Source: Actinomadura sp. NBRC 104412 (GTDB lineage Bacteria > Actinomycetota > Actinomycetes > Streptosporangiales > Streptosporangiaceae). Taken from it: a DNA stretch of 64,000 nt. The notes beneath the pieces are model-generated. The model did not search any database and was not told the origin of the DNA. It was given only the letters and a program-made list of their open reading frames with translations. The position numbers and the translations under genes are program-made. The stretch lies in the NCBI RefSeq assembly GCF_030269515.1, contig NZ_BSTM01000027.1:47424-111423 (forward strand). Reading direction: 5' to 3'. Shown one piece after another: positions 34,656 to 43,832 of this stretch (positions are counted from its first letter, which is position 1; every line of letters starts with the position of its first letter).

Positions 34656-36961
34656 GTGACGAGCACGAGCAACTGCGTGCCTCGGTGCGGGGACTGCTGT
34701 CGTCGGCGGCGCCCCTGGAACAGGTGCGGCAGCCCGAGCCGGATCGATGGGCCGGTGCGTGGCGGCGCCTGTGCACCGAACTCGACGTCGTCGGGCTGAC
34801 CCTCCCCGTGAAGTTCGGGGGAGCCGGTTTCGGTGTTCAGGAGGCCGTCATCGTGGCCGAGGAGACCGGCAGGACGCTGTACGGCGGCCCCTACCTGGCC
34901 TCCTGGCTGGCCGCCGAGATGATCGTCGCCGCCGGTGACGAGACCGCCGCGAACGACCTGCTACCGGGGATCATGAAGGGCTCCACCATTGTCGCGACGG
35001 CCCTCGACGCCTCCGGCGAGGGCCTGACCGCCACGGCCGGGGCCGCGGGCACCTGGACTTTGACGGGCCGCACCCGGGTGCTCGACTCCGGTGTGGCCGA
35101 TCTGTTCATCGTCACGGCCGTAACGACCGGCGGCGACATGGCCCCCGCCGTCTTCGCTGTGAAGCCCGGCCCCGGGATGCGGCGCGTCGAGCTGGAGGCG
35201 CTCGATCTCAGCCGGGGCCTGAGCGAGCTGCGGTTCGACGGCGTGTCCGCGCGCCTCATCGGTGGGACGGGCGAACGGCTGCGCGGGGTGGCCCGCCTGG
35301 CGGTGCTCGGCGTGGCGGCCGAGGCGCTCGGCGGGGCTCGTGCTTGCGTGGAGATGGCCGCCTCCTACGCCAGGGAACGGGTGCAGTTCGGACGTCCGAT
35401 CGGATCGTTCCAGGCGGTCAAGCACCGTATCGCCGACCTGCTGGTCGACGTGGAGACCGCCGCCGCCACCGTCGCCGAGGCCGCCACCGTGGTCGCCGGG
35501 GAGACGGCGGTCGGCCCCGCCGGTCAGGAACTGGCGGTCTCCGTCGCCAAGCTCGCCGCCACCGGCGCGTTCCTCCGGGCGGCCGAGGGGACGATCCAGG
35601 TCCACGGCGGTATCGGATTCACCTGGGAGCACGACGCCCACCTGTATTACCGCCGCGCCGCGACCTCCGCGCAGCTCTTCGGCACACCGGACGAGCATCG
35701 CCGGCGGGTTTCGGTGCTGGCCGCCGATCCCGGCCTCGGAGCATCCAGCCGCTGGAGTGGGGCGGACGGGGGTGAGCACGAGGAACTGCCCGCATACCAG
35801 GCACGAGCCCGTGCCTGGCTGACCGAGACAACGCGCAGGCTCAGCCCGCCCGCCGACCGTGGTGACGCCGACTACGGATCGGACCCGGAGGCGACCCGGC
35901 GGGCCAAGGCATACCAGCGAGCGCTGGCGGATGCCGGTTACGCCGGGATCTCCTGGCCGCGCGAGTACGGCGGCGCCGGGCTGGACGCGGTGCACGAGCG
36001 GATGTTCGCCGCCGAGGTCCAGCGGTCGGGGGCGGGCAGCGAGCGCCTTTTCATGGTGGGCCTGGGAATGTGCGGGCCGACACTGCTGGCCCTGGGCGAC
36101 GAGGAACAGAAACGGCGCTACCTGCCGCCGATGCTGCGCGGTGAGGAGATCTGGTGCCAGCTCTTCTCCGAGCCGGGTGCCGGGTCGGATCTCGCCGGGC
36201 TCTCCACCCGAGCCCGACGGGACGGTGACGGCTGGGTGCTGGACGGCCAGAAGGTGTGGACCTCGCACGCGCGTGTCTGCGACTTCGGGCTGGCCCTCGC
36301 CCGCACCGACCCCGACGTGCCCAAGCACCGCGGAATCACGATGTTCATCGTCGATATGAACGACCCTGGGGTGACCGTCCGCCCGCTGCGGCAGATCACC
36401 GGGGAGTCGGAGTTCAACGAGGTCTTCCTCGACGGGGTCCGCGTCCGCGACGCCGACATCGTCGGCGGCCTCGGCGGCGGGTGGCGTGCCGCGCGGACCA
36501 TGTTGATGAACGAGCGAAGCTCGATCGGTATGCACGCCGACTCCCGGTTCGACTTCGCTCGGCTGACCCAGCTGGCGGCTCGGATGGGGCATGGCGACGA
36601 TCCGGTGTGGCGGGACCGGCTGGCCGACGTCTACGTGCGCGAACGCGGCCTCTACCTGCTTGCCGAACGCATCCGTCTCCAGGCCGCCGCCGGAGCCGAT
36701 CCCGGTCCCATCGGATCGATCGCCAAGCTGCGCAAGGCGGAACTGACCAAGATCGGCGGCCACTACGCGCTCCGGCTCGCCGGGCCGGGCGCCGTCGCCT
36801 GGACGGCCGGGGACGAGACCGCCGGCCTCGTCGTGGATCGTTTCCTGCGCATGCAGCAGTCCTCGATCGCCGGGGGCACCGACGACATCCAGCGCAACAT
36901 CATCGGCGAGCGACTGCTGGGCCTGCCACGCGATCCGCGGCCGGAGGAACACCATGGGTGA
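34652..36961 (+). CDS. Fused double acyl-CoA dehydrogenase (FadE34-like)
   Basis: A 769-residue protein made of two acyl-CoA dehydrogenase units. Unit 1 (about 1-350) has GLTLPVKFGGAGFGVQEA, ARERVQFGRPIGSFQAVKHRIADL and VHGGIGFTWEHDAHLYYRR. Unit 2 (about 375-769) has GISWPREYGGAGLDAVHE, CQLFSEPGAGSDLAGL, VLDGQKVWTSHA and SIAGGTDDIQRNIIGERLLGLPRD. Many actinobacterial dehydrogenases for bulky (steroid- or terpenoid-like) CoA esters work as alpha2beta2 pairs; the fusion joins such a pair in one chain, as in mycobacterial FadE34. This hints at a bulky substrate side chain. The ATG overlaps the DUF35 stop. Confidence 0.92.
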   Translation: MSDEHEQLRASVRGLLSSAAPLEQVRQPEPDRWAGAWRRLCTELDVVGLTLPVKFGGAGFGVQEAVIVAEETGRTLYGGPYLASWLAAEMIVAAGDETAANDLLPGIMKGSTIVATALDASGEGLTATAGAAGTWTLTGRTRVLDSGVADLFIVTAVTTGGDMAPAVFAVKPGPGMRRVELEALDLSRGLSELRFDGVSARLIGGTGERLRGVARLAVLGVAAEALGGARACVEMAASYARERVQFGRPIGSFQAVKHRIADLLVDVETAAATVAEAATVVAGETAVGPAGQELAVSVAKLAATGAFLRAAEGTIQVHGGIGFTWEHDAHLYYRRAATSAQLFGTPDEHRRRVSVLAADPGLGASSRWSGADGGEHEELPAYQARARAWLTETTRRLSPPADRGDADYGSDPEATRRAKAYQRALADAGYAGISWPREYGGAGLDAVHERMFAAEVQRSGAGSERLFMVGLGMCGPTLLALGDEEQKRRYLPPMLRGEEIWCQLFSEPGAGSDLAGLSTRARRDGDGWVLDGQKVWTSHARVCDFGLALARTDPDVPKHRGITMFIVDMNDPGVTVRPLRQITGESEFNEVFLDGVRVRDADIVGGLGGGWRAARTMLMNERSSIGMHADSRFDFARLTQLAARMGHGDDPVWRDRLADVYVRERGLYLLAERIRLQAAAGADPGPIGSIAKLRKAELTKIGGHYALRLAGPGAVAWTAGDETAGLVVDRFLRMQQSSIAGGTDDIQRNIIGERLLGLPRDPRPEEHHG

Positions 36962-37301
36962 CGGCGATTTGGGTGACGGCGACATCCTGGTGACCGAGGC
37001 GGAGGGGACGGACGGCGGCGTCGCCCTCGTCACCCTGAACCGTCCCGGCGAGCTGAACACGCTGACACAGGACATGACCGTCGGGCTATGGGAGACCCTG
37101 GTGCGACTGGACGGTGATCCGGAGGTCCGCGCCATCGTCGTCACCGGCGCGGGACGGGCCTTCTGCGGGGGCGCCGCCTTGGACAGACCGGGAGCGTTCA
37201 CCAAGGAACCGGTCGTCTACCGGCATCGTCCCTGGGAACTGCGCACGCCCATCATCGCCGCCATCAACGGTCCGGCCGTGGCCTTCTGGTCAAGACGCTG
37301 A
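36954..37301 (+). pseudogene. Enoyl-CoA hydratase, truncated by fusion to pglY
   Basis: Starts normally (ATG 36954, overlapping the dehydrogenase stop) and keeps GGVALVTLNRPGELNTLTQDM, IVVTGAGRAFCGGAALD and LRTPIIAAINGPAV. After Val at about 37280 the reading changes to AFWSRR and stops at 37299-37301, so only about 110 of 250-270 residues remain. The second oxyanion-hole region is lost. The bases that follow belong to the middle of pglY in another frame. The hydratase would have completed the beta-oxidation module of the operon. Confidence 0.9.
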
Positions 37302-39613
37302 TCCTCGGCGCGCTGGCGCCGGACGTGCCCGCGCTGACCCGGCTGACCGGGGGGCGGCTGGCGGCGCTGAACCACGGCACGATCCGCTCGCGGGCGGTCT
37401 CGCCCTCCAGCGTCGTGGTGTCCCGGCTCCAGGAGCTGATCGCGGCCGGGTTCGGCGAGATCCGCGCCGACGGCGACCTGGATCCGGTGTTCACGCTGCA
37501 CCTGTCGGACCTGGACGTCGAGCCGCTGCTGGAAAGGGTCGGCGAGGTCGACAACGTGGGCGCCCGGCGGCGCTGGGTCAAGCTGCGGCTCTGGGAACAG
37601 CTCAAGGTGACCGAGTCCGGCGCCCTCCACGACGAGCGCGTCGTGATCTGGAAGGGCACCAGGCGGACGGCCGAGTTCGTGTTCGGCAAGGTTTGGGACG
37701 ACTCCGAGCTCTACACCGACACCTTCAAGCCCTCGGTGGAGGGACGGATCCGGTTCGTCCTCGACTACCCGTTCGACATCCCCAACCAGCACCCGTCGGA
37801 CAGCGCCGCGCGGGTCGACGAGCTGCGGCGCGACGGGCTCGCCGCCGACACCCTGGTGTGGCTGCCCGACCATCTGTCGGTGACCAAGGCCAAGCAGCTC
37901 GGCCGGCTCCTGAAGATCCAGTACCTGCTGGAGCGGGACCGGCTGGACGACTACGCCGGAAACCTGGCGTCCGACCAGCGCATGCGCATCCGCAACCAGC
38001 TCAAGGCCCAGGCCGACAACCTCACCTCGCAGCTCACCACCGTGCTGCAGCAGCTCTACGGCATCGCGCACGGCGACGAGGCCAACCGGAGCGCCGAAGT
38101 CCCCGATGGCAGGCACGTGCTGTCGCTGCGGCCCGGCTTCGAGCCGCGCCGCCTGCACGCCGCCGCCGGGTTCGAGTACAACATGCTCGATCTGGCCGGG
38201 AAGCTGCTCGACGACATCTACCCCAAGCACCCCGACCTCGACCTGCAGAAGACCGGCAAGGCCGTCACCGGCGCCGAGCTGCGTAACGCGCTCAGGGTCC
38301 TCACCGACGCGCAGGTCGAGGGCGGCGGCCGGACCGTGGTGGACCGCAGGCAGCTCGCGCCGCTCAAGCGGATCGTCCACCCGCTCGAACTCGGCGAGGT
38401 CCACGACGGCCCGGTGACGGTCTCGCCCGAATGGCAGCGGCGCATTGAACGGCTCGCCGCCCGTCACGGCAGAACCGGCGACTACCAGGCGGAGGAGATC
38501 CGCGGGTGGATCGAGGAGTACGGCTGGACCGGCCTCGACCGGCCCGTCGCCAACCTGATCATCGCCGTGTACGGGCTGCTGTCCGACCGGGTGTGGGTGT
38601 ACAACGGCGCTGTGGAACCGGCGCCCGACCTGGAGCGGATCGGGCCGGGCTGGGCACTGCGCGACCAGCCCAAACCGTCGGCCGCCGAGTTCGCCGCCGC
38701 GCGCCTGCGCGCGCAGCGGATCTTCGGCGTCACCGTCCCCGACACGCTGACCACCCGCACCGTCGCCGAGCTGGCCAGGCGCGTCCGGGACAAGGTCACC
38801 GAGCTGTCGGACGCCGTCACCGGTGTCGAGCGCGCCCTGAAGGAACGGGCGGACATCCTGCGGATCGGTGACGAGAACGTCGATCGGCGACGGTCCGCCC
38901 GGCATGCCGCCGACCTGCTCGCCCGGCTTCACCGTGGCAGGGACGAGGGTGACACGCCGCTGCTGCGGGAACTCGTGGCGGTCTCCTACGACGTGGACGA
39001 CGAGGTCATCGGTGCCGCCGTGGCGTCGGCTCCGGCGCAGTTGGAAGCACTGGACAGGGCGGCGCCATGGCGGCTGCTCGAGGCCGTTCCCGACCTGGCG
39101 CGCCGCGACGACGACATCGGGAGCCGTGCGCGCGGGTTGCTCGGTGAGCTCGCCGAAGCCGCCTCCGCCCACGAGCGCACCACGGCGCTCGCTCCCGTGC
39201 TCCGGGACGTCGAAGAGGCGGCGTCCGCGCTGGTCACCGAGATGGCCCGGATCGACGTTCCCGGGCGTGACCCGGAGCCCGGCCCCGGTCGCGAACCCGT
39301 GCCCGGCCCGCGCCCGCAGCCCGGCCCGACCCCGCCGGGCGCCGGGGGTGTCCCGGGCCACGACCGTCCAGCCACCCCCTCGACGCGGCGGCGCCGGCGG
39401 GTGGCGGCGTCCAGGATCGCCACCGACCTCCATGACGAGGTCGCGGCGCTGGAACGCGAGATCCGCGCGTTCGCCCAGGCCAACCCCGGCACGGCCATCG
39501 AGATCGAGTGGCGCGTCACCGGCGAGGAACCGGGCTCTTCCCCTGAGGGACCTCTCCGCTCCGCTGACGCTCCGCTCCCGGATCCGGGCAGTTCTCCTGT
39601 GAGGGAGCGGTGA
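37286..39613 (+). pseudogene. pglY: BREX type 2 ATPase PglY, N-terminal part missing
   Basis: Homology to PglY begins abruptly at 37286-37288 (LVKTLILGALAPDVPAL, then RLAALNHGTIRS) and continues for about 775 codons to the stop at 39611-39613. PglY proteins are about 1200-1300 residues; the N-terminal part with the Walker A/B ATPase is gone. The retained part holds the helical middle region (ELRRDGLAADTLVWLPDHL), the YGIAHGDE region, and a Pro/Gly-rich linker (about residues 665-695). The first possible start inside is a GTG at 37325. The stop overlaps the pglZ start (GTGA). The fragment may still be transcribed from the catabolic operon but should lack ATPase function. Confidence 0.85.
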
Positions 39614-42501
39614 GCACGCCGCCGCCGGTGGACCGGCGAGCCCTGGAGGCGATGCTCGAGCTGGAGCTGACCGCCCGCGCGGCCGAGGGCGGTCCCGGCG
39701 GGCCGCGCCTGGTCCTGGTGCACGGGCGGTACCGGCCGGGAGCGTCGACCGAGTTCACCGTCAGCGTCGGCGACAGGCAGCAGCGGGTCAAGGTGAGCGA
39801 CCAGCCGTCGGTGCTGGGGGTCATCGACGCCTGGGAGCGGCACCGCCGCGAGGCCGCGGCCGACGGCACCGGCCCCCTGCTCGTGATCACTACTGGGGTG
39901 GACGGCCGGGAGCTGGGAGCCGACCTGCGCGGGCACGCGCTGGCGCGGCGTCCGCTCACCCTGGACCGGGCGGAGATCGTCAAGCAGCGCTTCGGCGCCG
40001 CGCGGCTGGACCCGCGCGTCCGCGTCGAAGGATGGCTGGTGGACGCGCTGCTGGACGCCGAACCGGCGAGCGGCTGGCGCACCCACCCCGCCGCCGCGGC
40101 GTGGCGGCGCAGTGGAGGCGCGCTGCTGACGTTCGACGCCGCGCTGCACGCCCTGGTCGAGGCGCGTCTGGAGATCACCACCGGCCGGACGGGCATGGCG
40201 GGCGACCTGGACGCCGACACCCTGCTGGCCTGGTCGCGGCTGCCCGGCGCGGCCGATCGGTTCGCGGCGCTGCCGCGCGAGGAGCGCGACGGCATGACGG
40301 CCTGGCTGGGCCGGACGTCCGGCCCGGCCATCGCCGTCCTGCTCGGCCTCGCCGGAGCGGGACGTGGCCAGGAGGCCATGGCCCTCGGCGTGGTCGCCGG
40401 AGCACTGACGGACCCCGCCGCGCCCGCCGCGGCGGGGGTCGCGGCCGGGCGGCTGTTCGCCGACGTCCCCGCCGGGATCGAGGACCTGACCGCGTTCGCG
40501 TCCGCGGTGCACGGCACCCTCGCCCGCTGGATCGCCGAGGCCGAGTCGGGACGCGGCGCCGAGGGCGAGGCCCGCGACCGCGTGGAGGCGGTCCTGCGCC
40601 AGGCCGACCGCATGGCCGCGGAGGCGGGCGTGGCGCCGGGCGGAGCCACACCGATCGACAACGCCTTCCTTCCCTCGGCGCTGCGCGCCCGCGTCCAGGA
40701 GTTCGCCGCGACGCTGGCGGGTCGTGTCCAGGATGCCGAAGCGGCCCTGTCCCGGGTCCTGGCCCACCGCCTCAGCGGATTGCGCGCCGAGAGCGTCGAG
40801 GTGGCGAGAATGGCGCTGCGCGTCCGGCGCTGGCTGGAGCGGGAGGAGTCCGCGGGCGACCCCGCGATCGGTTCCGTCGCCGAGGGCGTGGCCCGGCACC
40901 TTGCCGACTGGGCTTGGACGGACCGGGCGCTCACCGTGCTGTGGGGCGGCTCGGCCGACGCGGACGGACCCACCGGGCACGCCTACCGCCGCCTGTACGA
41001 GCGGGCACGAGCGCGGCGTGCGCGGATCGATCGGGCGTTCGCCGACCGGCTCGCGACCTGGGTGCCGGGCGCGGCCGCCCCCGCTCCCGGAGGCGCGTTG
41101 CTGGTCGAGTCGGTGCTCGCCGAGATCGCCGCCCCGGTCGCCGCCTCGTCCGGCACCGCGCCGCTGATCATCGTGCTGGACGGGATGAGCGGCGCCGTCG
41201 CCGTCCAGTTCGGCGAGGAACTGGCCCGCGGCGGCCGGTGGACCGAGGTCACCGCCACGCCCGGTCGGCGCGCCGCCGCCGTATCCATGATCCCGTCGCT
41301 GACCCGCATCAGCCGGGCCTCGCTGCTGTCCGGTGAGGCGACCGCGGGCGGGCAGAACGTGGAGAGCGCCGGATTCGAGCGGTTCTGGAAGCGGCACCGC
41401 CGCACCGGCGTGCTGTTCCACAAGTCCCGCGTGCCCGGCCCGGCCGGCCGGCGGCTGTCGGAGGACCTCGCCGACGCCCTCGCCGGTGACCAGGTCGTCG
41501 GCGTGGTCCTCAACACCATCGACGACGCCCTCGACCACGGACAGGAGGGCGACCGGGCGGGCTGGCGGCTCGAGGACGTCAGCTACCTGCCCGAACTGCT
41601 CAAGGCCGCCATCGACTACGGCCGTCCGGTGATCCTGGTCGCCGACCACGGCCACGTCCTCGAACGCGGCGAATCCCCCGCCGAACCACCGGCCGCCGCC
41701 ATTGCGGACGCCGGGGCCGCCCGGTGGCGCACCGGTACGCGGAGGGCAGGCGAGGTCGAACTGTCCGGCCCGCGCGTCCTCGAAGGCAGGAAACGTGTCG
41801 TCGTGCCATGGCGCGAGAACATTCGGTACACGCCGCGCAAGGCCGGATACCACGGCGGTGCCTCCCTCGCCGAGATGGCGGTTCCTGTGCTGGTGCTGCT
41901 TCCCGAACCCGCCGCCCTTCCGAAGGGCTGGGCGGTCCTGCCACCGGAGCAGGTCGTCCCCGCGTGGTGGACGGGACGTGCGGCACCCGAGCGGACCGCG
42001 CCGGAGGCGGCCGAGGAGACAGGGCGGCAGGAGACAGGGCGGCAGGAGGCGAGGCGGCTCGAAACGGCGCCACCACGTCGGCCTACGCGCGAGACCGCGG
42101 AGCCGCCCGCGGCCGAGGCGCTCTTCCCGGTCGGCGAGGCCGTACCGCGGCCGACACCTCCCGAGCCCGAACCGGAACGCACGACGCTCGGCGTCGCGGT
42201 GACCCGGTCGGCCGTCTACGCGGAGCAGAAGCGCTATCTGCGCAAGGCGCCCGATGCCCGGCAGGTGGCGGCCGTGATCGACGCGCTCGTGGCGGCCGGG
42301 GACCGGCTCTCGACCTCCGCCGTCACGGTGGCGGCAGCGGCGGCGGGCGGGCGCCGGCCGCGCAGCCCCGAACTGTTCGTCACCGCGCTGCAACGGCTCC
42401 TCAACGTCGAGGGCTACGCGGTGCTCGACCTCATCGACTCCGGCCGTACCGTCCAGCTCAACGTCGGGATGCTGCGCGACCAGTTCGGAGTGACGCCATA
42501 G
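39610..42501 (+). CDS. pglZ: BREX type 2 phosphatase-like protein PglZ
   Basis: Complete 963-residue PglZ, the alkaline-phosphatase-fold component shared by BREX systems. The central PglZ domain has IIVLDGMSGAVAVQFGEEL (metal Asp at about 524), MIPSLTRISRASLLSGE, GVVLNTIDDALDHG and VILVADHGHVLERG (Asp/His at about 677-680). The C-terminal part has YHGGASLAEMAVPVLVLLP, then an acidic/Pro-rich linker and a small winged-helix-like tail. GTG start overlapping pglY and TAG overlapping the next GTG, so it is one transcript with pglY, brxD and brxHI. No defect is seen in it. Confidence 0.93.
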   Translation: MSTPPPVDRRALEAMLELELTARAAEGGPGGPRLVLVHGRYRPGASTEFTVSVGDRQQRVKVSDQPSVLGVIDAWERHRREAAADGTGPLLVITTGVDGRELGADLRGHALARRPLTLDRAEIVKQRFGAARLDPRVRVEGWLVDALLDAEPASGWRTHPAAAAWRRSGGALLTFDAALHALVEARLEITTGRTGMAGDLDADTLLAWSRLPGAADRFAALPREERDGMTAWLGRTSGPAIAVLLGLAGAGRGQEAMALGVVAGALTDPAAPAAAGVAAGRLFADVPAGIEDLTAFASAVHGTLARWIAEAESGRGAEGEARDRVEAVLRQADRMAAEAGVAPGGATPIDNAFLPSALRARVQEFAATLAGRVQDAEAALSRVLAHRLSGLRAESVEVARMALRVRRWLEREESAGDPAIGSVAEGVARHLADWAWTDRALTVLWGGSADADGPTGHAYRRLYERARARRARIDRAFADRLATWVPGAAAPAPGGALLVESVLAEIAAPVAASSGTAPLIIVLDGMSGAVAVQFGEELARGGRWTEVTATPGRRAAAVSMIPSLTRISRASLLSGEATAGGQNVESAGFERFWKRHRRTGVLFHKSRVPGPAGRRLSEDLADALAGDQVVGVVLNTIDDALDHGQEGDRAGWRLEDVSYLPELLKAAIDYGRPVILVADHGHVLERGESPAEPPAAAIADAGAARWRTGTRRAGEVELSGPRVLEGRKRVVVPWRENIRYTPRKAGYHGGASLAEMAVPVLVLLPEPAALPKGWAVLPPEQVVPAWWTGRAAPERTAPEAAEETGRQETGRQEARRLETAPPRRPTRETAEPPAAEALFPVGEAVPRPTPPEPEPERTTLGVAVTRSAVYAEQKRYLRKAPDARQVAAVIDALVAAGDRLSTSAVTVAAAAAGGRRPRSPELFVTALQRLLNVEGYAVLDLIDSGRTVQLNVGMLRDQFGVTP

Positions 42502-43832
42502 TGAGCGAGACGGGTGTGGTCAGCGCCGCGCGCCGGCGCGAGGTCATCGACGCGCTGCGGCGCGGCACAGTGCCGCAGGCCGGCCTGGACCTGCTCGCCG
42601 TGGGCCTTGACCGGTTCGCCGGGTCCCTGGACGACGAGCTGGCGACCGTCGCCAAAGGGGGAGCGGCGTTCCACGCGATCCGCGGCGACTACGGGGCGGG
42701 CAAGACCTTCTTCGCCCGCTGGCTGGGGGAACGCGCCAAGCGCGCGGGCCTGGCCGTCACCGAGATCCAGATCTCCGACACCGAGACGCCGCTGCACCGG
42801 CTGGAGACGGTCTACCGCCGTCTCACCGAACGGCTCACCATCGCCACCCACCCGGCCAGTGCCCTGCGCCCCGTCATCGACCTGTGGTTCTACACCCTGG
42901 AGGAGGAGATCCTCGACACCGGCGAGATCGCCGACGACGACGCCGAGGGCCTGGCCCGGGCGGTCGAGGAACTGATGGAGGAACGGCTCGCCGTCGTCGC
43001 TCGGGCGACCCCCGCGTTCGCCGCCGCGCTGCGCGGCTACCGGCGCGCGCGCTCGGCGGGGGACACCGCCACCGCCGAAGCGCTCATCGCCTGGATCGGC
43101 GGGCAGAAGTCCGTCGCCGCCTCGGCCCGGCGGGCCGCCGGGGTACGCGGCGACCTGGACCACTTCGCCGCGCTCGGCTTCCTCCAGGGCCTGCTCACCG
43201 TGCTCCGCGACGGTGGCCACCCGGGGCTGCTGGTCGTCCTCGACGAGATCGAGACCTTGCAGCGGGTGCGCGGCGACGTCCGCGAGCGCGGGCTGAACGC
43301 GCTCCGGCAACTGCTCGACGAGATCGACGGCGGACGCTTCCCCGGCCTTTTCCTTGTGATCACGGGAACTCCGGCGTTCTTCGACGGGCAGCAGGGCGCC
43401 CAGCGGCTGCCCCCGCTCGCACAGCGCCTCGCCACCGACTTCACCACCGACCCGCGGTTCGACTCGCCGCGCGCGGTCCAGCTCCGGCTCACCGGCTTCG
43501 ACCTGCCGCGGCTCGGCGAGCTCGGGCGCCGTGTCCGCGATCTGTACGCGTCCGCGTCCCGCCACCCCGGCCGGATCACCTCCACGGTGGACGACGCCTA
43601 CATCGCGGAGCTCGCCACCGCCGTGACCGGCGGGCTCGGCGGGCAGGTCGGTGTCGCGCCGCGCGTGTTCCTGCGCAAGCTGGTCGCCGACGTCCTGGAC
43701 AGGGTCGAGCAGTTCGACGACTTCGACCCGCGCCGGGACTACGCGCTCACGATCTCGGCGAACGAGCTCAACGAGCCCGAGCGCAGCGCCGCCGCGGCGA
43801 GCGCGGGAGACGTCGATCTGGACCTGCCGTGA
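42501..43832 (+). CDS. brxD: BREX type 2 ATP-binding protein BrxD
   Basis: P-loop ATPase of 443 residues belonging to the BREX type 2 operon. The Walker A motif GDYGAGKT is at about 62-69 and Walker B LLVVLDEIETL at about 241-251; VITGTPAFFDGQQG is a sensor-like segment, and LRLTGFDLPRLGELG and RVFLRKLVADVLDRVEQFDDFDP are typical of the C-terminal part. The GTG start shares a base with the pglZ stop, and the end overlaps the helicase start (GTGA). It is intact. Its molecular job in BREX is not established. Confidence 0.92.
   Translation: MSETGVVSAARRREVIDALRRGTVPQAGLDLLAVGLDRFAGSLDDELATVAKGGAAFHAIRGDYGAGKTFFARWLGERAKRAGLAVTEIQISDTETPLHRLETVYRRLTERLTIATHPASALRPVIDLWFYTLEEEILDTGEIADDDAEGLARAVEELMEERLAVVARATPAFAAALRGYRRARSAGDTATAEALIAWIGGQKSVAASARRAAGVRGDLDHFAALGFLQGLLTVLRDGGHPGLLVVLDEIETLQRVRGDVRERGLNALRQLLDEIDGGRFPGLFLVITGTPAFFDGQQGAQRLPPLAQRLATDFTTDPRFDSPRAVQLRLTGFDLPRLGELGRRVRDLYASASRHPGRITSTVDDAYIAELATAVTGGLGGQVGVAPRVFLRKLVADVLDRVEQFDDFDPRRDYALTISANELNEPERSAAAASAGDVDLDLP

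Noticed and set aside
38986..42393. An open frame of more than 1100 codons on the minus strand over pglY and pglZ
   Set aside because: Composition is Arg/Gly/Pro-rich, no domain is recognisable, and it is fully antisense to PglZ motifs.
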